IMG/VR virus record: IMGVR_UViG_3300047550_003675
Span: 1-38,154 of that record
DNA from: a virus
Length of the DNA stretch: 38,154 nt
Strand: one strand, 5' to 3'
Both the position numbers and the translations under genes were made by a program. The notes below the pieces were generated by a model. It was given only the letters and a program-made list of their open reading frames with translations. It searched no databases and was not told where the DNA came from. This document shows positions 7,649 through 15,936 of the stretch, one piece after another. The first letter of the stretch is position 1; each line of letters opens with the position of its first letter.

Positions 7649-8974
7649 ATGGCACAGGAAGTAGGCAGCAATCTAATCAAGGCTGGTGATTATAAACTCA
7701 CCAAGATGCTGCTTCGGTCTTCTGTGACCAGTAAAGAGTTGGATATTGCCAACCTGTATTCCAAATTTGAACTGTTTGAAGACCTGTTTTCTCCGTACAT
7801 GAGCGGGATGGTGTACATGAATGAATCATTCAATACACCAGAAATCTTACCAATCACCGGACAAGAGTTTTTGGATGTAGAGTTCAAAACAGATGTACAG
7901 AATGTGAAACCTGTCAAGAAAACTTTCAGAGTTTACAAACTAGATAAACACAGCCCAGATCCAAACGGAAAGGGGCAAAAATACACTCTGCATCTCATAA
8001 GCGAAGGTGGCATGATAAACCACTCGCAGCGGTGTGGATACGCAGTAAACGGTTCTGTTTCCAAAATGGTAGAAACTGTCGTGACCAAACATTTTCCTTC
8101 GCATCTGTGGGAAAATCGTTTTGAGGTTGAACCAACAACAGATAACTACTCGTTTGTGCTTCCAAAGAGTTACACTCCATTCAAAGCCATTTCGTGGCTG
8201 TGTTCAAAGGCTGTTGGTGGTGTAGTCAACGATTACAGCCCGTTTTTCTTTTACGAAACATTTGACGGATACTCGTTCAAAAGCCTGTCTAAAATTATTG
8301 AAGACGGTTCAAAAGTGATTCAAGACTACTACTTCATCAAAGATAAACTTGCTGCACCTGATGGTAGTCCGTCAAGCCTGCCAACAGAAGGCCCGTTGAG
8401 TGCTGTGTTCCACAGAGTTCAAGCACTAGAAGAAATGTCTCGGTTCAATATGGCAGATAATGTAATGGACGGGCTTGTGTCTTCTCGTTTGCTTGTGCAT
8501 GACCTTTTCCGCAAAGAACAACGGGAAGTTCAGTTCAGAGAAACTGATGTGTTTGAAGACACTAAAAAACTTGGAGCAAAGCCACACTACAAAAACTCTA
8601 AAAACGACGACGAGTATTTCTACAACCAGCCGTGCTCGTACTACTTTTTGCCGTCCAACAGTTACACGGTTTACACCGATCAAAACAATATTGTAGACAA
8701 TGTGGGAGTAGAGTCGTTTTTCCTGAAACGAAAGTACCATGTAAACGCCATAATGACACAGAAGATTGCTGTAGACATTTACGGAGACAGCACCAAGCGA
8801 GTGGGACAGGTTATAAATCTGTATACACCGAAGTTTTCGGCAGATCACGCAGTCAAATCTGACAAAGCAGACAAGAACTTTAGCGGAAACTATCTGATTA
8901 CATCGGTGCGACACACATTTGGAACAGCATACAGTTGCAAACTTGAACTCTCAAGAAATGCGATGGGGGTGTAA
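7649..8974 (+). CDS. gp27: Baseplate central hub protein (gp27-like)
   Basis: A 441-residue protein (T4 gp27: 391). Features of the hub family are an N-terminal YKLTKMLLRSS / ELDIANLYSKFELFEDLFSPYMSG segment, the first barrel-like domain with EFKTDVQN, and the middle signature SYTPFKAISWLC followed by SPFFFYETFDGYSFKSL. The C-terminal part (VGQVINLYTPKF, NYLITSVRHTFG) resembles the second tube-like barrel. gp27 forms a trimer that adapts the threefold spike (gp5) to the sixfold tube. It lies directly between gp53 and gp5, as expected. AAAGG lies shortly upstream of the ATG, and the stop overlaps the gp5 start (TAATG). Confidence 0.85.
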   Translation: MAQEVGSNLIKAGDYKLTKMLLRSSVTSKELDIANLYSKFELFEDLFSPYMSGMVYMNESFNTPEILPITGQEFLDVEFKTDVQNVKPVKKTFRVYKLDKHSPDPNGKGQKYTLHLISEGGMINHSQRCGYAVNGSVSKMVETVVTKHFPSHLWENRFEVEPTTDNYSFVLPKSYTPFKAISWLCSKAVGGVVNDYSPFFFYETFDGYSFKSLSKIIEDGSKVIQDYYFIKDKLAAPDGSPSSLPTEGPLSAVFHRVQALEEMSRFNMADNVMDGLVSSRLLVHDLFRKEQREVQFRETDVFEDTKKLGAKPHYKNSKNDDEYFYNQPCSYYFLPSNSYTVYTDQNNIVDNVGVESFFLKRKYHVNAIMTQKIAVDIYGDSTKRVGQVINLYTPKFSADHAVKSDKADKNFSGNYLITSVRHTFGTAYSCKLELSRNAMGV

Positions 8975-10071
8975 TGAAAGGCTTTTCAGGACGAGAAGGA
9001 TTTGTGTGGTGGCACGGTGTTGTGGAAGACAACGCTGATCCGCTGTATCTTGGGCGGTGCCGAGTTCGTATATTTGGATTTCACAGCGACGATAAGGTAG
9101 AGTTGCCCACCGCAGCCTTGCCGTGGGCGTATCCCATGCAGCCTATTACCAGTGCTGCTCTGTCTGGAATCGGACAGTCTCCCACAGGACTGCTGAACGG
9201 CTCCCATGTGTTTGGATTCTTTAGAGACGGTGACGACGCACAAGAGCCTGTAATGATGGGTTCTTTTGGTGGTGTGCCACAAGCAAATGCGGACACATCA
9301 AGGGGGTTTGATGATCCAAGTGGACTGTATCCAGCAAAAACAGAAGATGTAAACAACAGGCTGTTCCCCATAGGTGTGTCTGTTGTTGGTGAAGCAGACA
9401 CAAACAGACTTGCCAGAAACAATGGAGAAAGCAACGGGCAAGGAACCGTTGCAGAAAAGCGAGCAGGAACAGTCAAGCAAAATGTTCAGAGTGCTCCTGG
9501 GATTAAAGACGGCAAGAGCCAATGGAGCGAGCCGCAAACCCCGTACAACGCAGTGTATCCAAAAAATCATGTGCTGTACACCGAAAGCGGACATGTCAAA
9601 GAATACGACGATACACCTGGGGCAGAACGCATCCACGAGTACCACGCATCAGGCACTTTCACTGAAGTGGGCAACGGATGGGAAAACAATCCTGATGGAA
9701 CCCGCGTTCAAAAAATTGTGGGCGACGATTACGAAATCTGCTTGGGTAACAAGAAAGTGTATATTGGCGGCAAAGAAGGCTTGAATGTGGTGGTGGATGG
9801 CCCAATTAATTTAACGGTTGTTGGCAACGGTAGCAACATTCAGATTGACGGCAACATAAACATTTTAGCAAAGGCTGAAGTTAATCTGCAATGTGAGGGC
9901 AGATTCCGTGCGTCTGCACAACAGATGGAATTTTTTGCTGCTGACAGTATTGCATTCTCGGGCAAGACCGTGGAATTCATATCTGACGGGTCTGTGGCTG
10001 TGGTTGGTAGCCGTATTGAGTTGAACTCTGGTCAGCCGTCGCTTCGTCCGTCCAAGGTGCAGTTGCAATGA
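8974..10071 (+). CDS. gp5: Baseplate hub spike (gp5-like) without lysozyme domain
   Basis: A 365-residue protein, much shorter than T4 gp5 (575). Residues 1-105 form the gp5/VgrG-type OB domain: WWHGVVEDNADPLYLGRCRV, LPWAYPM, HVFGFFRDGDDAQEPVMMG. Residues about 190-235 carry the conserved linker YPKNHVLYTESGHVKEYDDTPG, then ERIHEYHASGTFTEV. The rest (about 255-360) is strand-rich with a periodic pattern ending in VGSRIELNS, the triple-stranded beta-helix needle. The lysozyme domain of T4 gp5 is absent: no E-x8-D-x5-T catalytic arrangement is seen between the OB domain and the needle. The role is the membrane-piercing spike on gp27, probably tipped by the PAAR protein at 14842. Confidence 0.87.
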   Translation: MKGFSGREGFVWWHGVVEDNADPLYLGRCRVRIFGFHSDDKVELPTAALPWAYPMQPITSAALSGIGQSPTGLLNGSHVFGFFRDGDDAQEPVMMGSFGGVPQANADTSRGFDDPSGLYPAKTEDVNNRLFPIGVSVVGEADTNRLARNNGESNGQGTVAEKRAGTVKQNVQSAPGIKDGKSQWSEPQTPYNAVYPKNHVLYTESGHVKEYDDTPGAERIHEYHASGTFTEVGNGWENNPDGTRVQKIVGDDYEICLGNKKVYIGGKEGLNVVVDGPINLTVVGNGSNIQIDGNINILAKAEVNLQCEGRFRASAQQMEFFAADSIAFSGKTVEFISDGSVAVVGSRIELNSGQPSLRPSKVQLQ

Positions 10072-10421
10072 ATTATCGTGGAGAACATCGCAAGTACGAG
10101 CCAGGTACTTCTGTGTACCGTGTATACAAATACGGAGACATCGTGACACGAAGCGGTGTTTCTTATATTTGTAATGTAGAAACATCATACGGATATTTAC
10201 CTTCAGAAGAGCAGTCTGGTTTTATTGTGCTTGGCGGAGGCGGAGCCACTGGTGGAATTTCTTTTTCTTTTGGAACATCTGCCCCGTCTTCTCCTGTTGC
10301 TGGACAGCAGTGGTTTGATAGTTCAACAGGACTCCTGTATGTGTATGTGGTAGACGAAGATTCTGGGCAATGGATTCAACCAAATGCTGGCCCAACAGTA
10401 ATTGATGGAGGAACCATCTAA
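10068..10421 (+). CDS. Small virion protein with carbohydrate-binding-like N-terminus
   Basis: A 117-residue protein. The N-terminal 45 residues ([20 protein letters not shown]) look like the aromatic-rich CBM5/12-type chitin-binding or fibre-attachment fold (Y-x-x-GD-x-V-x-x-x-G-x-x-Y). A Gly-rich hinge follows, then a module ([19 protein letters not shown]...GQWIQP) common in phage fibres. It starts in an ATGA overlap with the spike gene and stops in a TAATG overlap with the collagen-like gene, so the three are co-translated. Likely a tail-surface accessory protein; no specific family recognised. Confidence 0.55.
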   Translation: MNYRGEHRKYEPGTSVYRVYKYGDIVTRSGVSYICNVETSYGYLPSEEQSGFIVLGGGGATGGISFSFGTSAPSSPVAGQQWFDSSTGLLYVYVVDEDSGQWIQPNAGPTVIDGGTI

Positions 10422-10969
10422 TGCCCATCAATTTTCCTACATCACCCGCTGTTGGACAGGTATATGAATTTGGTGGATTGTCGTGGCAATGGAGTGGAAC
10501 TGCTTGGAAATCTTTGGGGTTTTCTCCTGTGGTTTATGTTCAGGGAGCAACAGGTGCAACTGGTTCACAAGGAGTAACAGGATCACAAGGAAATACGGGT
10601 GCAACTGGCCCACAAGGTCCAACAGGTGCAGCGTCAACGGTTGCTGGCCCAACAGGCCCGACTGGACCGCAGGGAAATACTGGCCCTCAAGGACCAACAG
10701 GTGCAGCGTCAACGGTTGCTGGCCCAACAGGCCCGACTGGACCGCAGGGAAACACGGGAGAGGTAGGCCCACAAGGGCCGCAAGGTAATACTGGTTCTAC
10801 AGGGCCACAAGGAGCACAAGGAAATACAGGAGAAACAGGCCCTCAAGGAATTCAAGGGGTTCAAGGTGTCACAGGTGCAACTGGCCCTCAAGGGGTTCAA
10901 GGTGCAACAGGAGCAACCGGTCCCGCAGCAGACCTTGGATTTGTGATTGCTATGGCAATAGCCCTATAA
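10421..10969 (+). CDS. Collagen-like fibre protein
   Basis: A 182-residue protein. The N-terminus ([20 protein letters not shown]...GTAWKSLG) is a fibre motif like the end of the preceding protein. Residues 42-169 are about 40 collagen G-x-y triplets, rich in GPQ, GNT, GPT and GAT, broken twice by the same STVA interruption. The short C-terminus ([13 protein letters not shown]) is hydrophobic. G-x-y repeats form collagen-like triple helices, used by phages as rigid trimeric rods in tail fibres. The interrupted part contains a 75-base internal duplication (see repeat). A role as a thin fibre or spacer at the baseplate is inferred. Confidence 0.8.
   Translation: MPINFPTSPAVGQVYEFGGLSWQWSGTAWKSLGFSPVVYVQGATGATGSQGVTGSQGNTGATGPQGPTGAASTVAGPTGPTGPQGNTGPQGPTGAASTVAGPTGPTGPQGNTGEVGPQGPQGNTGSTGPQGAQGNTGETGPQGIQGVQGVTGATGPQGVQGATGATGPAADLGFVIAMAIAL
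10619..10752 (+). repeat. 75-bp tandem duplication inside the collagen-like gene
   Basis: The stretch beginning CCAACAGGTGCAGCGTCAAC occurs at 10619 and again at 10694, and continues almost identically for about 59 bases (to AGGGAAATAC and AGGGAAACAC). The period is 75 bases, exactly 25 codons, so the frame is kept. The copies encode [20 protein letters not shown] twice. Near-identity at the DNA level indicates a recent duplication or ongoing slippage and recombination. Confidence 0.85.
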
Positions 10970-10972
10970 ATA
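10965..10972 (+). promoter_or_regulatory. T4-like late promoter box TATAAATA
   Basis: A perfect match to the T4 late -10 sequence, at the stop codon of the collagen-like gene (the stop TAA is inside the box). Late promoters read by a gp55-type sigma need only this box. RNA would start near 10978, very close to the GGAG ribosome site (10977-10980) of the gene at 10986, so the leader would be extremely short. It could be real or chance; position at a gene boundary supports it. Confidence 0.5.
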
Positions 10973-10985
10973 CGCAGGAGAACCC

Positions 10986-11615
10986 ATGAAGAAACTACTT
11001 GGACAAGACGCATCAGGCACATACGCTTTCAACCCCACAGCCAAAACTGTGACATTTTCAGGGTTGAGTCAGGCTATAACTCTAGCCAACATTCTTCTCA
11101 TTACCAATGTCACCGCAAACACCATTATCTACAATTTTGCTAGTTCATCCACAGGTGCAGCCAGTTTTGCCAACAATGTGCTGACGCTGGACTACGACAC
11201 CACATCCATGAACTCTACGGATGTGCTGCAAGTCTATCTTGACCTTGCAGGCGAAGAATCCCTCCACGACCTTCTTCGCCGCATGAACAAACTGTTGGAA
11301 AGCAATGCGGTGGTAGACTCTCGTTTGCGTCAAAAAGTGGTGATTGAAGCCATCGGAACCAACTTGGCAGCACCAACCGAAGTTAACGCAACTGTTCCTG
11401 TTTCTGGATCGGTTACAATTTCATCTGGAACAGTTACTCCCACAAACGCGGTGGTTACTCAAGTAATCTCAAATACCGCAGCGAACCCGTATTCGGTTGC
11501 GTCAAGCACATCTTCTTTTGTTATGGAAGGACCAGTTCACCAGTTATGGCGTGTAGCCAATGACGCTCAAGCCTGCTACGCTCAAGCAATTCGCTCTAAA
11601 CTAACATTCTCATAA
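10986..11615 (+). CDS. Virion structural protein of unknown function
   Basis: A 209-residue protein I do not recognise. The N-terminal half (MKKLLGQDASGTYAFNPTAKTVTFSG...YDTTSMNSTDVLQVYLD) is beta-rich. A short helical stretch (ESLHDLLRRMNKLLESNAVVDSRLR) probably trimerises. The C-terminal half is Ser/Thr/Val-rich, ending with VHQLWRVANDAQACYAQAIR. Its place between a collagen-like fibre and a large repeat protein in a late operon argues for a virion component. The start is fixed by GGAG six bases before ATG. Confidence 0.6.
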   Translation: MKKLLGQDASGTYAFNPTAKTVTFSGLSQAITLANILLITNVTANTIIYNFASSSTGAASFANNVLTLDYDTTSMNSTDVLQVYLDLAGEESLHDLLRRMNKLLESNAVVDSRLRQKVVIEAIGTNLAAPTEVNATVPVSGSVTISSGTVTPTNAVVTQVISNTAANPYSVASSTSSFVMEGPVHQLWRVANDAQACYAQAIRSKLTFS

Positions 11616-11627
11616 TAGGACTAAACA

Positions 11628-14507
11628 ATGGCAGTAACTAATCTACTAAAGACACAAGTTGACCAACCCGTATTTGAGTGGGCACGCTTTGCTCCCACCG
11701 CATCGTCTGCTACTTCTGCTCTTGCTTCTAGTGATGATAAAGCACGATATTTTTATTATGTTGTTGGTCAAGCCATGTGGCGGTACGATACTTATTCAGA
11801 TTCATGGCAGGAGTGTGCTCCCCCAAATACCGCTCCAGTAACTACCGCCGCTTTAAAATACGCTAAATTTTCAGGATATCGTGGTCACACTATTACTGCT
11901 ACTTCCAATACGATTACTGTTGCAGGATTTAGCAAACACGCACATATTCCAGAAGGGTTAAAAATTCGTATTATTGCAGGTAAAGGAGCAGGACAAGAAC
12001 GAACAATCACTGAAGTTGCTGAGGCTGTTGTTGCTGATTTCGGTGTGATTACAACTGCAAGTGCTTCTTCCATAGCCGATTCTACCAAAAAATGGAGAGT
12101 AAATCAATGGGACGGATACCAATGCCGTCTTGTGTACAGCACAGGACAATCACAAATTCGTAGAATTTTGTTTAACGACACAACAACTTTGCATTTTAGT
12201 GATGTTAACTGGCAAGCAATAGACTCGTTCAATAATACAGGATGGTCTGCGGTTACTCCTTTTGCTTTACCAGTGACAACCTCTGGTTTACAAACTCATT
12301 ACATAATTGAATCGTCTGTAGTTACTGTGGACACTTCTTGGGATGTAACACCAGATGAGTCTTCGGTATATCAGATTCTTGGTGGAGGTCTGTGGTTATT
12401 TTCTTCGGCTTCTGCTACTCCATTTTCTTCTCTTCAATTTTATGATATTCTTAGCGATACATGGCAAACAAAAACAGCAATAGGTGGATTGATTACTTCA
12501 GCATACGGAACAGATTTTGCTATTGATCGTACAGGAGAAGTATCAGGAGCATTTGTTTCAGGATTAACAGCCACTTCTGGTCTTACCAATGGTCTAGTTA
12601 ACAGCGGAGCAACAATGGAGTATGATCGTTGGGCAAATCACCAGTTGCGTATTACTTCAGGCAAAGGAATAGGTCAACGAAGACGAATAGTTGGAAATAC
12701 AGACACAACATTTTTTGTGGATCATGGATGGGGCATAACACTAGATAACACATCACAATATGCAGTCTATGCAGACACAGATAAACTATGGATTGCAGGA
12801 AATGGTAGTTCTGCACTATGGTATTATTCTGTGGAAAGGGATATGTGGGCAAACGGACATATTGCAGACAGTGGTATTGCACGAAATATTTCTGTTACTC
12901 CATACGCAGGAATAACATACGAAGCACCCCACGAAGGTTTAGCCGTTTCTAGTATAGTGTATAACGCAAACGGAATTCTTACAGTTGCAGTAAACGCAGG
13001 CGGAAGTGGTTATGTAGTTGGTGATCTTGTAACCTTAAGCACCACTGGTTCTGGTGCACAAGCGTATGTTACATCTGTTAGCGGAACAGGAGCGGTTACT
13101 GGTCTTCAACTTGCCGCATCAGGAACAAATTATACCTCTGTTACCACAAGCAATACTACTGGTGGTTCAGGAACAAGTTTAACAATTAATGTGACTGTTG
13201 GAAAGGTTGGAAATGTTACAACAGTAACTAATCAGGATTTTAGACACGGTGAGTTTGTAACAATTGCTGGTTGTGCTACAGACACCACATTTAATGGAGT
13301 ATTTCAAATAATAGGGACAGCATCACTAACTACATTTTCTATTGCTGCCCCGTCAGCAACCGCATCACCAACGGCAGCATCATCTCAAAGCACATCAGTT
13401 TTAGTTGACGCATCACAAAACTGGGCAACAAACGAACATACTGGAAAAATACTTTATATTTTGTCTTCTGGTGCAAGTCCAACTCTTGTTGCTGCTAGAA
13501 AAATTGCTTCAAATACTGCAACAACTGTAACTGTTGCTGGCGGAACGATTACCGCAGCAACAAACGGAACAAGCAGATATGTAATTCAAGAGCCTCGTGG
13601 TTTTGGTGCTATGGTAACAAATAAAATAGCCAACAAAGTTGGTTATGGATGGGCATCATCAGGCACAGCAACCACATTGGTTGATTCGTCTAAAGATTGG
13701 AACAACAATCAATGGCTTAACTGTCGTGTTCGTGTTATGTGTGGTACTGGAGCGGGCAATGAATCAGTAATCACAGCAAATACTGCTACAACTCTTACTG
13801 TGGCATCTTGGGGTGTTGCCACACCTGATGCTACATCTAAATATGAAATATTAGATTCATTTGGTATTGTTACTACAGCAGGAACAACAACACTCACTGA
13901 TGCACAAAAAAACTGGGGCACAAACGCTTTGGCAGGAAAGCGTTTGCGTGTAGTGGCTGGTGCTGGTATTGGTAACGAAGTTGCCATAACTTCAAATACT
14001 GCAACAGTAATTACTCTTGGTTCATCAATCACAACCGAAGCCACCGCTAATAACGGCACTTTCTATGAAATTTATGAACCACCTGCACGATCTACAGGAA
14101 CAGATTTGCGTTGGTTGTTTAACCTGTCTGATACTACTAAAAAGGGCAGATGGTTCATTTCTCCTCGTGGTGGCGGTTCCAACATTTTTGATATTTACGA
14201 TATTCCTTCAAACACTTGGGACATAACCCCGTTCATTACGCCATACACATCAACACTAACAACAGGATCAATGTATGCGTATGATGGAGACGATTCCTAT
14301 TTCTTTACAAAGGATGCAACAGGTCGCGTATACGAGTTAGATTTAAACACATTTAAAGTTAATACTTCTACTACAACTCCATATGCTCATAGCACTGCAA
14401 TTATAGGAAATCGCATGGAAATAGTAGAAACACCAGACGGCTTGAAGTATCTGTATATCATGCGTCATACAGGACAGGAAATGTGGAGAACTCTGAAGTT
14501 CTGGTAA
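11628..14507 (+). CDS. Large repeat-rich virion protein with kelch-like motifs
   Basis: A 959-residue beta-rich protein. Two kinds of repeat are visible. First, kelch-like motifs (aromatic, Tyr-Asp, then x-x-S-D/N-x-W): MWRYDTYSDSWQE (about 50), LQFYDILSDTWQT (about 270), LWYYSVERDMW (about 397), IFDIYDIPSNTWDI (about 852). Second, a 60-75-residue unit with (S/A)-x-K/Q-x-W, then R-(V/L/I)-x2-G-x-G-x-G-(Q/N)-x3-I-x-x-NT-x-T, at about 115-170, 337-365, 590-650, 685-735 and 757-815. Kelch motifs usually form beta-propellers. Ser/Thr/Gly-rich composition and lack of catalytic motifs suggest a structural or glycan-binding surface protein. AGGA lies about ten bases upstream of the ATG. Function unknown. 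Confidence 0.65.
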   Translation: MAVTNLLKTQVDQPVFEWARFAPTASSATSALASSDDKARYFYYVVGQAMWRYDTYSDSWQECAPPNTAPVTTAALKYAKFSGYRGHTITATSNTITVAGFSKHAHIPEGLKIRIIAGKGAGQERTITEVAEAVVADFGVITTASASSIADSTKKWRVNQWDGYQCRLVYSTGQSQIRRILFNDTTTLHFSDVNWQAIDSFNNTGWSAVTPFALPVTTSGLQTHYIIESSVVTVDTSWDVTPDESSVYQILGGGLWLFSSASATPFSSLQFYDILSDTWQTKTAIGGLITSAYGTDFAIDRTGEVSGAFVSGLTATSGLTNGLVNSGATMEYDRWANHQLRITSGKGIGQRRRIVGNTDTTFFVDHGWGITLDNTSQYAVYADTDKLWIAGNGSSALWYYSVERDMWANGHIADSGIARNISVTPYAGITYEAPHEGLAVSSIVYNANGILTVAVNAGGSGYVVGDLVTLSTTGSGAQAYVTSVSGTGAVTGLQLAASGTNYTSVTTSNTTGGSGTSLTINVTVGKVGNVTTVTNQDFRHGEFVTIAGCATDTTFNGVFQIIGTASLTTFSIAAPSATASPTAASSQSTSVLVDASQNWATNEHTGKILYILSSGASPTLVAARKIASNTATTVTVAGGTITAATNGTSRYVIQEPRGFGAMVTNKIANKVGYGWASSGTATTLVDSSKDWNNNQWLNCRVRVMCGTGAGNESVITANTATTLTVASWGVATPDATSKYEILDSFGIVTTAGTTTLTDAQKNWGTNALAGKRLRVVAGAGIGNEVAITSNTATVITLGSSITTEATANNGTFYEIYEPPARSTGTDLRWLFNLSDTTKKGRWFISPRGGGSNIFDIYDIPSNTWDITPFITPYTSTLTTGSMYAYDGDDSYFFTKDATGRVYELDLNTFKVNTSTTTPYAHSTAIIGNRMEIVETPDGLKYLYIMRHTGQEMWRTLKFW

Positions 14508-14519
14508 TAGGAGAACCCG

Positions 14520-14831
14520 ATGGCACTACAAAAAACAATCTACACGGCAGACAACACAGGAGCATCGTCTAACTACTGGAAGATTCGTTCTGTGTTGTTG
14601 AATCACACAGAAGGCAATGGAACAATAATAGTTGACGGATATGTTTCAGAGCAAGCACGGCAAACAAGTCGTGTTCCGCTTGACACTAGAGTTGTTCCTG
14701 TTCCTGTAAGCGAATACCTAACTCGGTTTTCTCCTGTGGCTATTGATGAGGCAGGGATGAACGAAGTAAAGGCTGGTTATGTGTTTCTGAAAAGCCTAGT
14801 TGCGGACTTTCAAGGTTCAGAGGATGTTTAA
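14520..14831 (+). CDS. Small virion protein, unknown function
   Basis: A 103-residue protein, not recognised. It is beta-rich with a single compact-domain pattern (YTADNTGASSNYWKIRSVLL, then TIIVDGYVSEQARQ, VVPVPVSEYL) and a helix near the end. It begins 12 bases after the 959-residue protein with the ribosome site GGAGAACCC directly before ATG. Its place before the PAAR protein suggests a small tail component or an adaptor for the large repeat protein. Confidence 0.6.
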   Translation: MALQKTIYTADNTGASSNYWKIRSVLLNHTEGNGTIIVDGYVSEQARQTSRVPLDTRVVPVPVSEYLTRFSPVAIDEAGMNEVKAGYVFLKSLVADFQGSEDV

Positions 14832-14841
14832 GAGGTAACCC

Positions 14842-15102
14842 ATGCCAGGAGTTTGTAGAGCATTCATAGATACTGCTGGAGGCACTATTTTAGTGGGTGA
14901 TTCTTCTGTTTTGATAGAAGGAAATCCCGTAGTTGTAGAGGGAAATCCTGTAGAAAATCACGGAAAAGACGAACACAGCAACGCAACCATGATTAACGGC
15001 AATCCACGAGTTGTGGTAAACGGGATTCCTGTTTGCACAGAAGCAAGTCAAGCATCGTGTGGCGATGTTCCAAGTGGTTCAGCACGAGTAATAGTGGGGT
15101 AA
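14842..15102 (+). CDS. PAAR-type spike-tip protein (gp5.4-like)
   Basis: An 86-residue protein made of short beta hairpins with the PAAR-like pattern: DTAGGTILVGDSSVLIEGNP, NGNPRVVVNGIPVC, and a final GSARVIVG. Candidate metal ligands are the His pair in NHGKDEHS and Cys in PVC and SCGD. PAAR proteins form the sharp, metal-bound cone at the end of gp5/VgrG spikes; in T4 this is gp5.4. Here it is about 4.8 kb from the spike gene but in the same operon and strand. The length is normal for the family (about 85-100). Confidence 0.8.
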   Translation: MPGVCRAFIDTAGGTILVGDSSVLIEGNPVVVEGNPVENHGKDEHSNATMINGNPRVVVNGIPVCTEASQASCGDVPSGSARVIVG

Positions 15103-15105
15103 TTT

Positions 15106-15936
15106 ATGGCGTGTCCATGCAAGCAAAAACTAACAGACGAACAAAAAAACCTAGTTAACAATCAATTAGGTAAAACTTTTGTACAAAACACCACAGGCGG
15201 ACAGGCTGGTGGTGTTAGTAGTGCTCTTGGGCAGTCTATTTCTAGATTAACTGCTCTGCAAACAGCACTTTTAACTCCATCTGTTGGAACTGTTGGTGCT
15301 GCTTTGGGAAATACTGGTGTTGATACTGCAAAACTGCAACAGATCATAAACAGCACTACATCCATGAGAAACGCAGTTAATACTTTTAGAGATCAAGCCA
15401 ATGCTTTAAGCAATCCTCAAACCCTTATGAGCGTGGTTGGCAGCATGAATTTTTACGCCAATCTTGGATGTGCTTTGGGAATAGAAGGGCTTGATGTCAC
15501 AGTTTCAATTGGTGCACTAACAGGAAACGGACAAAACGCTATAAACATAGCAGGTGGCGTTCAAGTGGATTTGGATCGTATCATAGACAATTTTGCAAAA
15601 AATCCAGCAGGAGCAGGACTTGAGAATGCAGCAAAAGAATTTAATACTGCTCTTGAAGGCATAAGCAGCAAAATAAACCAAGCCACTGGTGCTTTGAGTG
15701 AAATAACATCTGCTAGTGATAAAATACGACAAGATGCAACAGCACTAATAGCCAAATACAGCCAGATAAACTTCTTTAGCAATCTTGTTGGAGACGCAAA
15801 CGATCCGTGCAACAAGATGAGCGTGGCAATTAATCAGGGTGGATTGCTCACACCAGAATTTCAGCAGTTGGCAGGAGCAGCAAACGCTTCTGTGGCATCT
15901 CCATTCACAAGTTCAGGGAGCACAACAACCAGATGA
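15106..15936 (+). CDS. Virion-associated protein of unknown function
   Basis: A 276-residue protein, not recognised. It starts MACPCKQKL with a CxC, has two more Cys-containing spots (GCALG, DPCNK), and is otherwise Ala/Asn/Gln-rich. Helical stretches are QQIINSTTSMRNAVNTFRDQ and a long one from VDLDRIIDNF to about residue 225. A central hydrophobic part surrounds LGIEGLDVTVSIGAL. It starts 3 bases after the PAAR stop and overlaps the next gene (ATGA). A PAAR neighbour is often a cargo or adaptor for the spike, so a tail-tip or delivered protein is possible; that is inference only. Confidence 0.6.
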   Translation: MACPCKQKLTDEQKNLVNNQLGKTFVQNTTGGQAGGVSSALGQSISRLTALQTALLTPSVGTVGAALGNTGVDTAKLQQIINSTTSMRNAVNTFRDQANALSNPQTLMSVVGSMNFYANLGCALGIEGLDVTVSIGALTGNGQNAINIAGGVQVDLDRIIDNFAKNPAGAGLENAAKEFNTALEGISSKINQATGALSEITSASDKIRQDATALIAKYSQINFFSNLVGDANDPCNKMSVAINQGGLLTPEFQQLAGAANASVASPFTSSGSTTTR

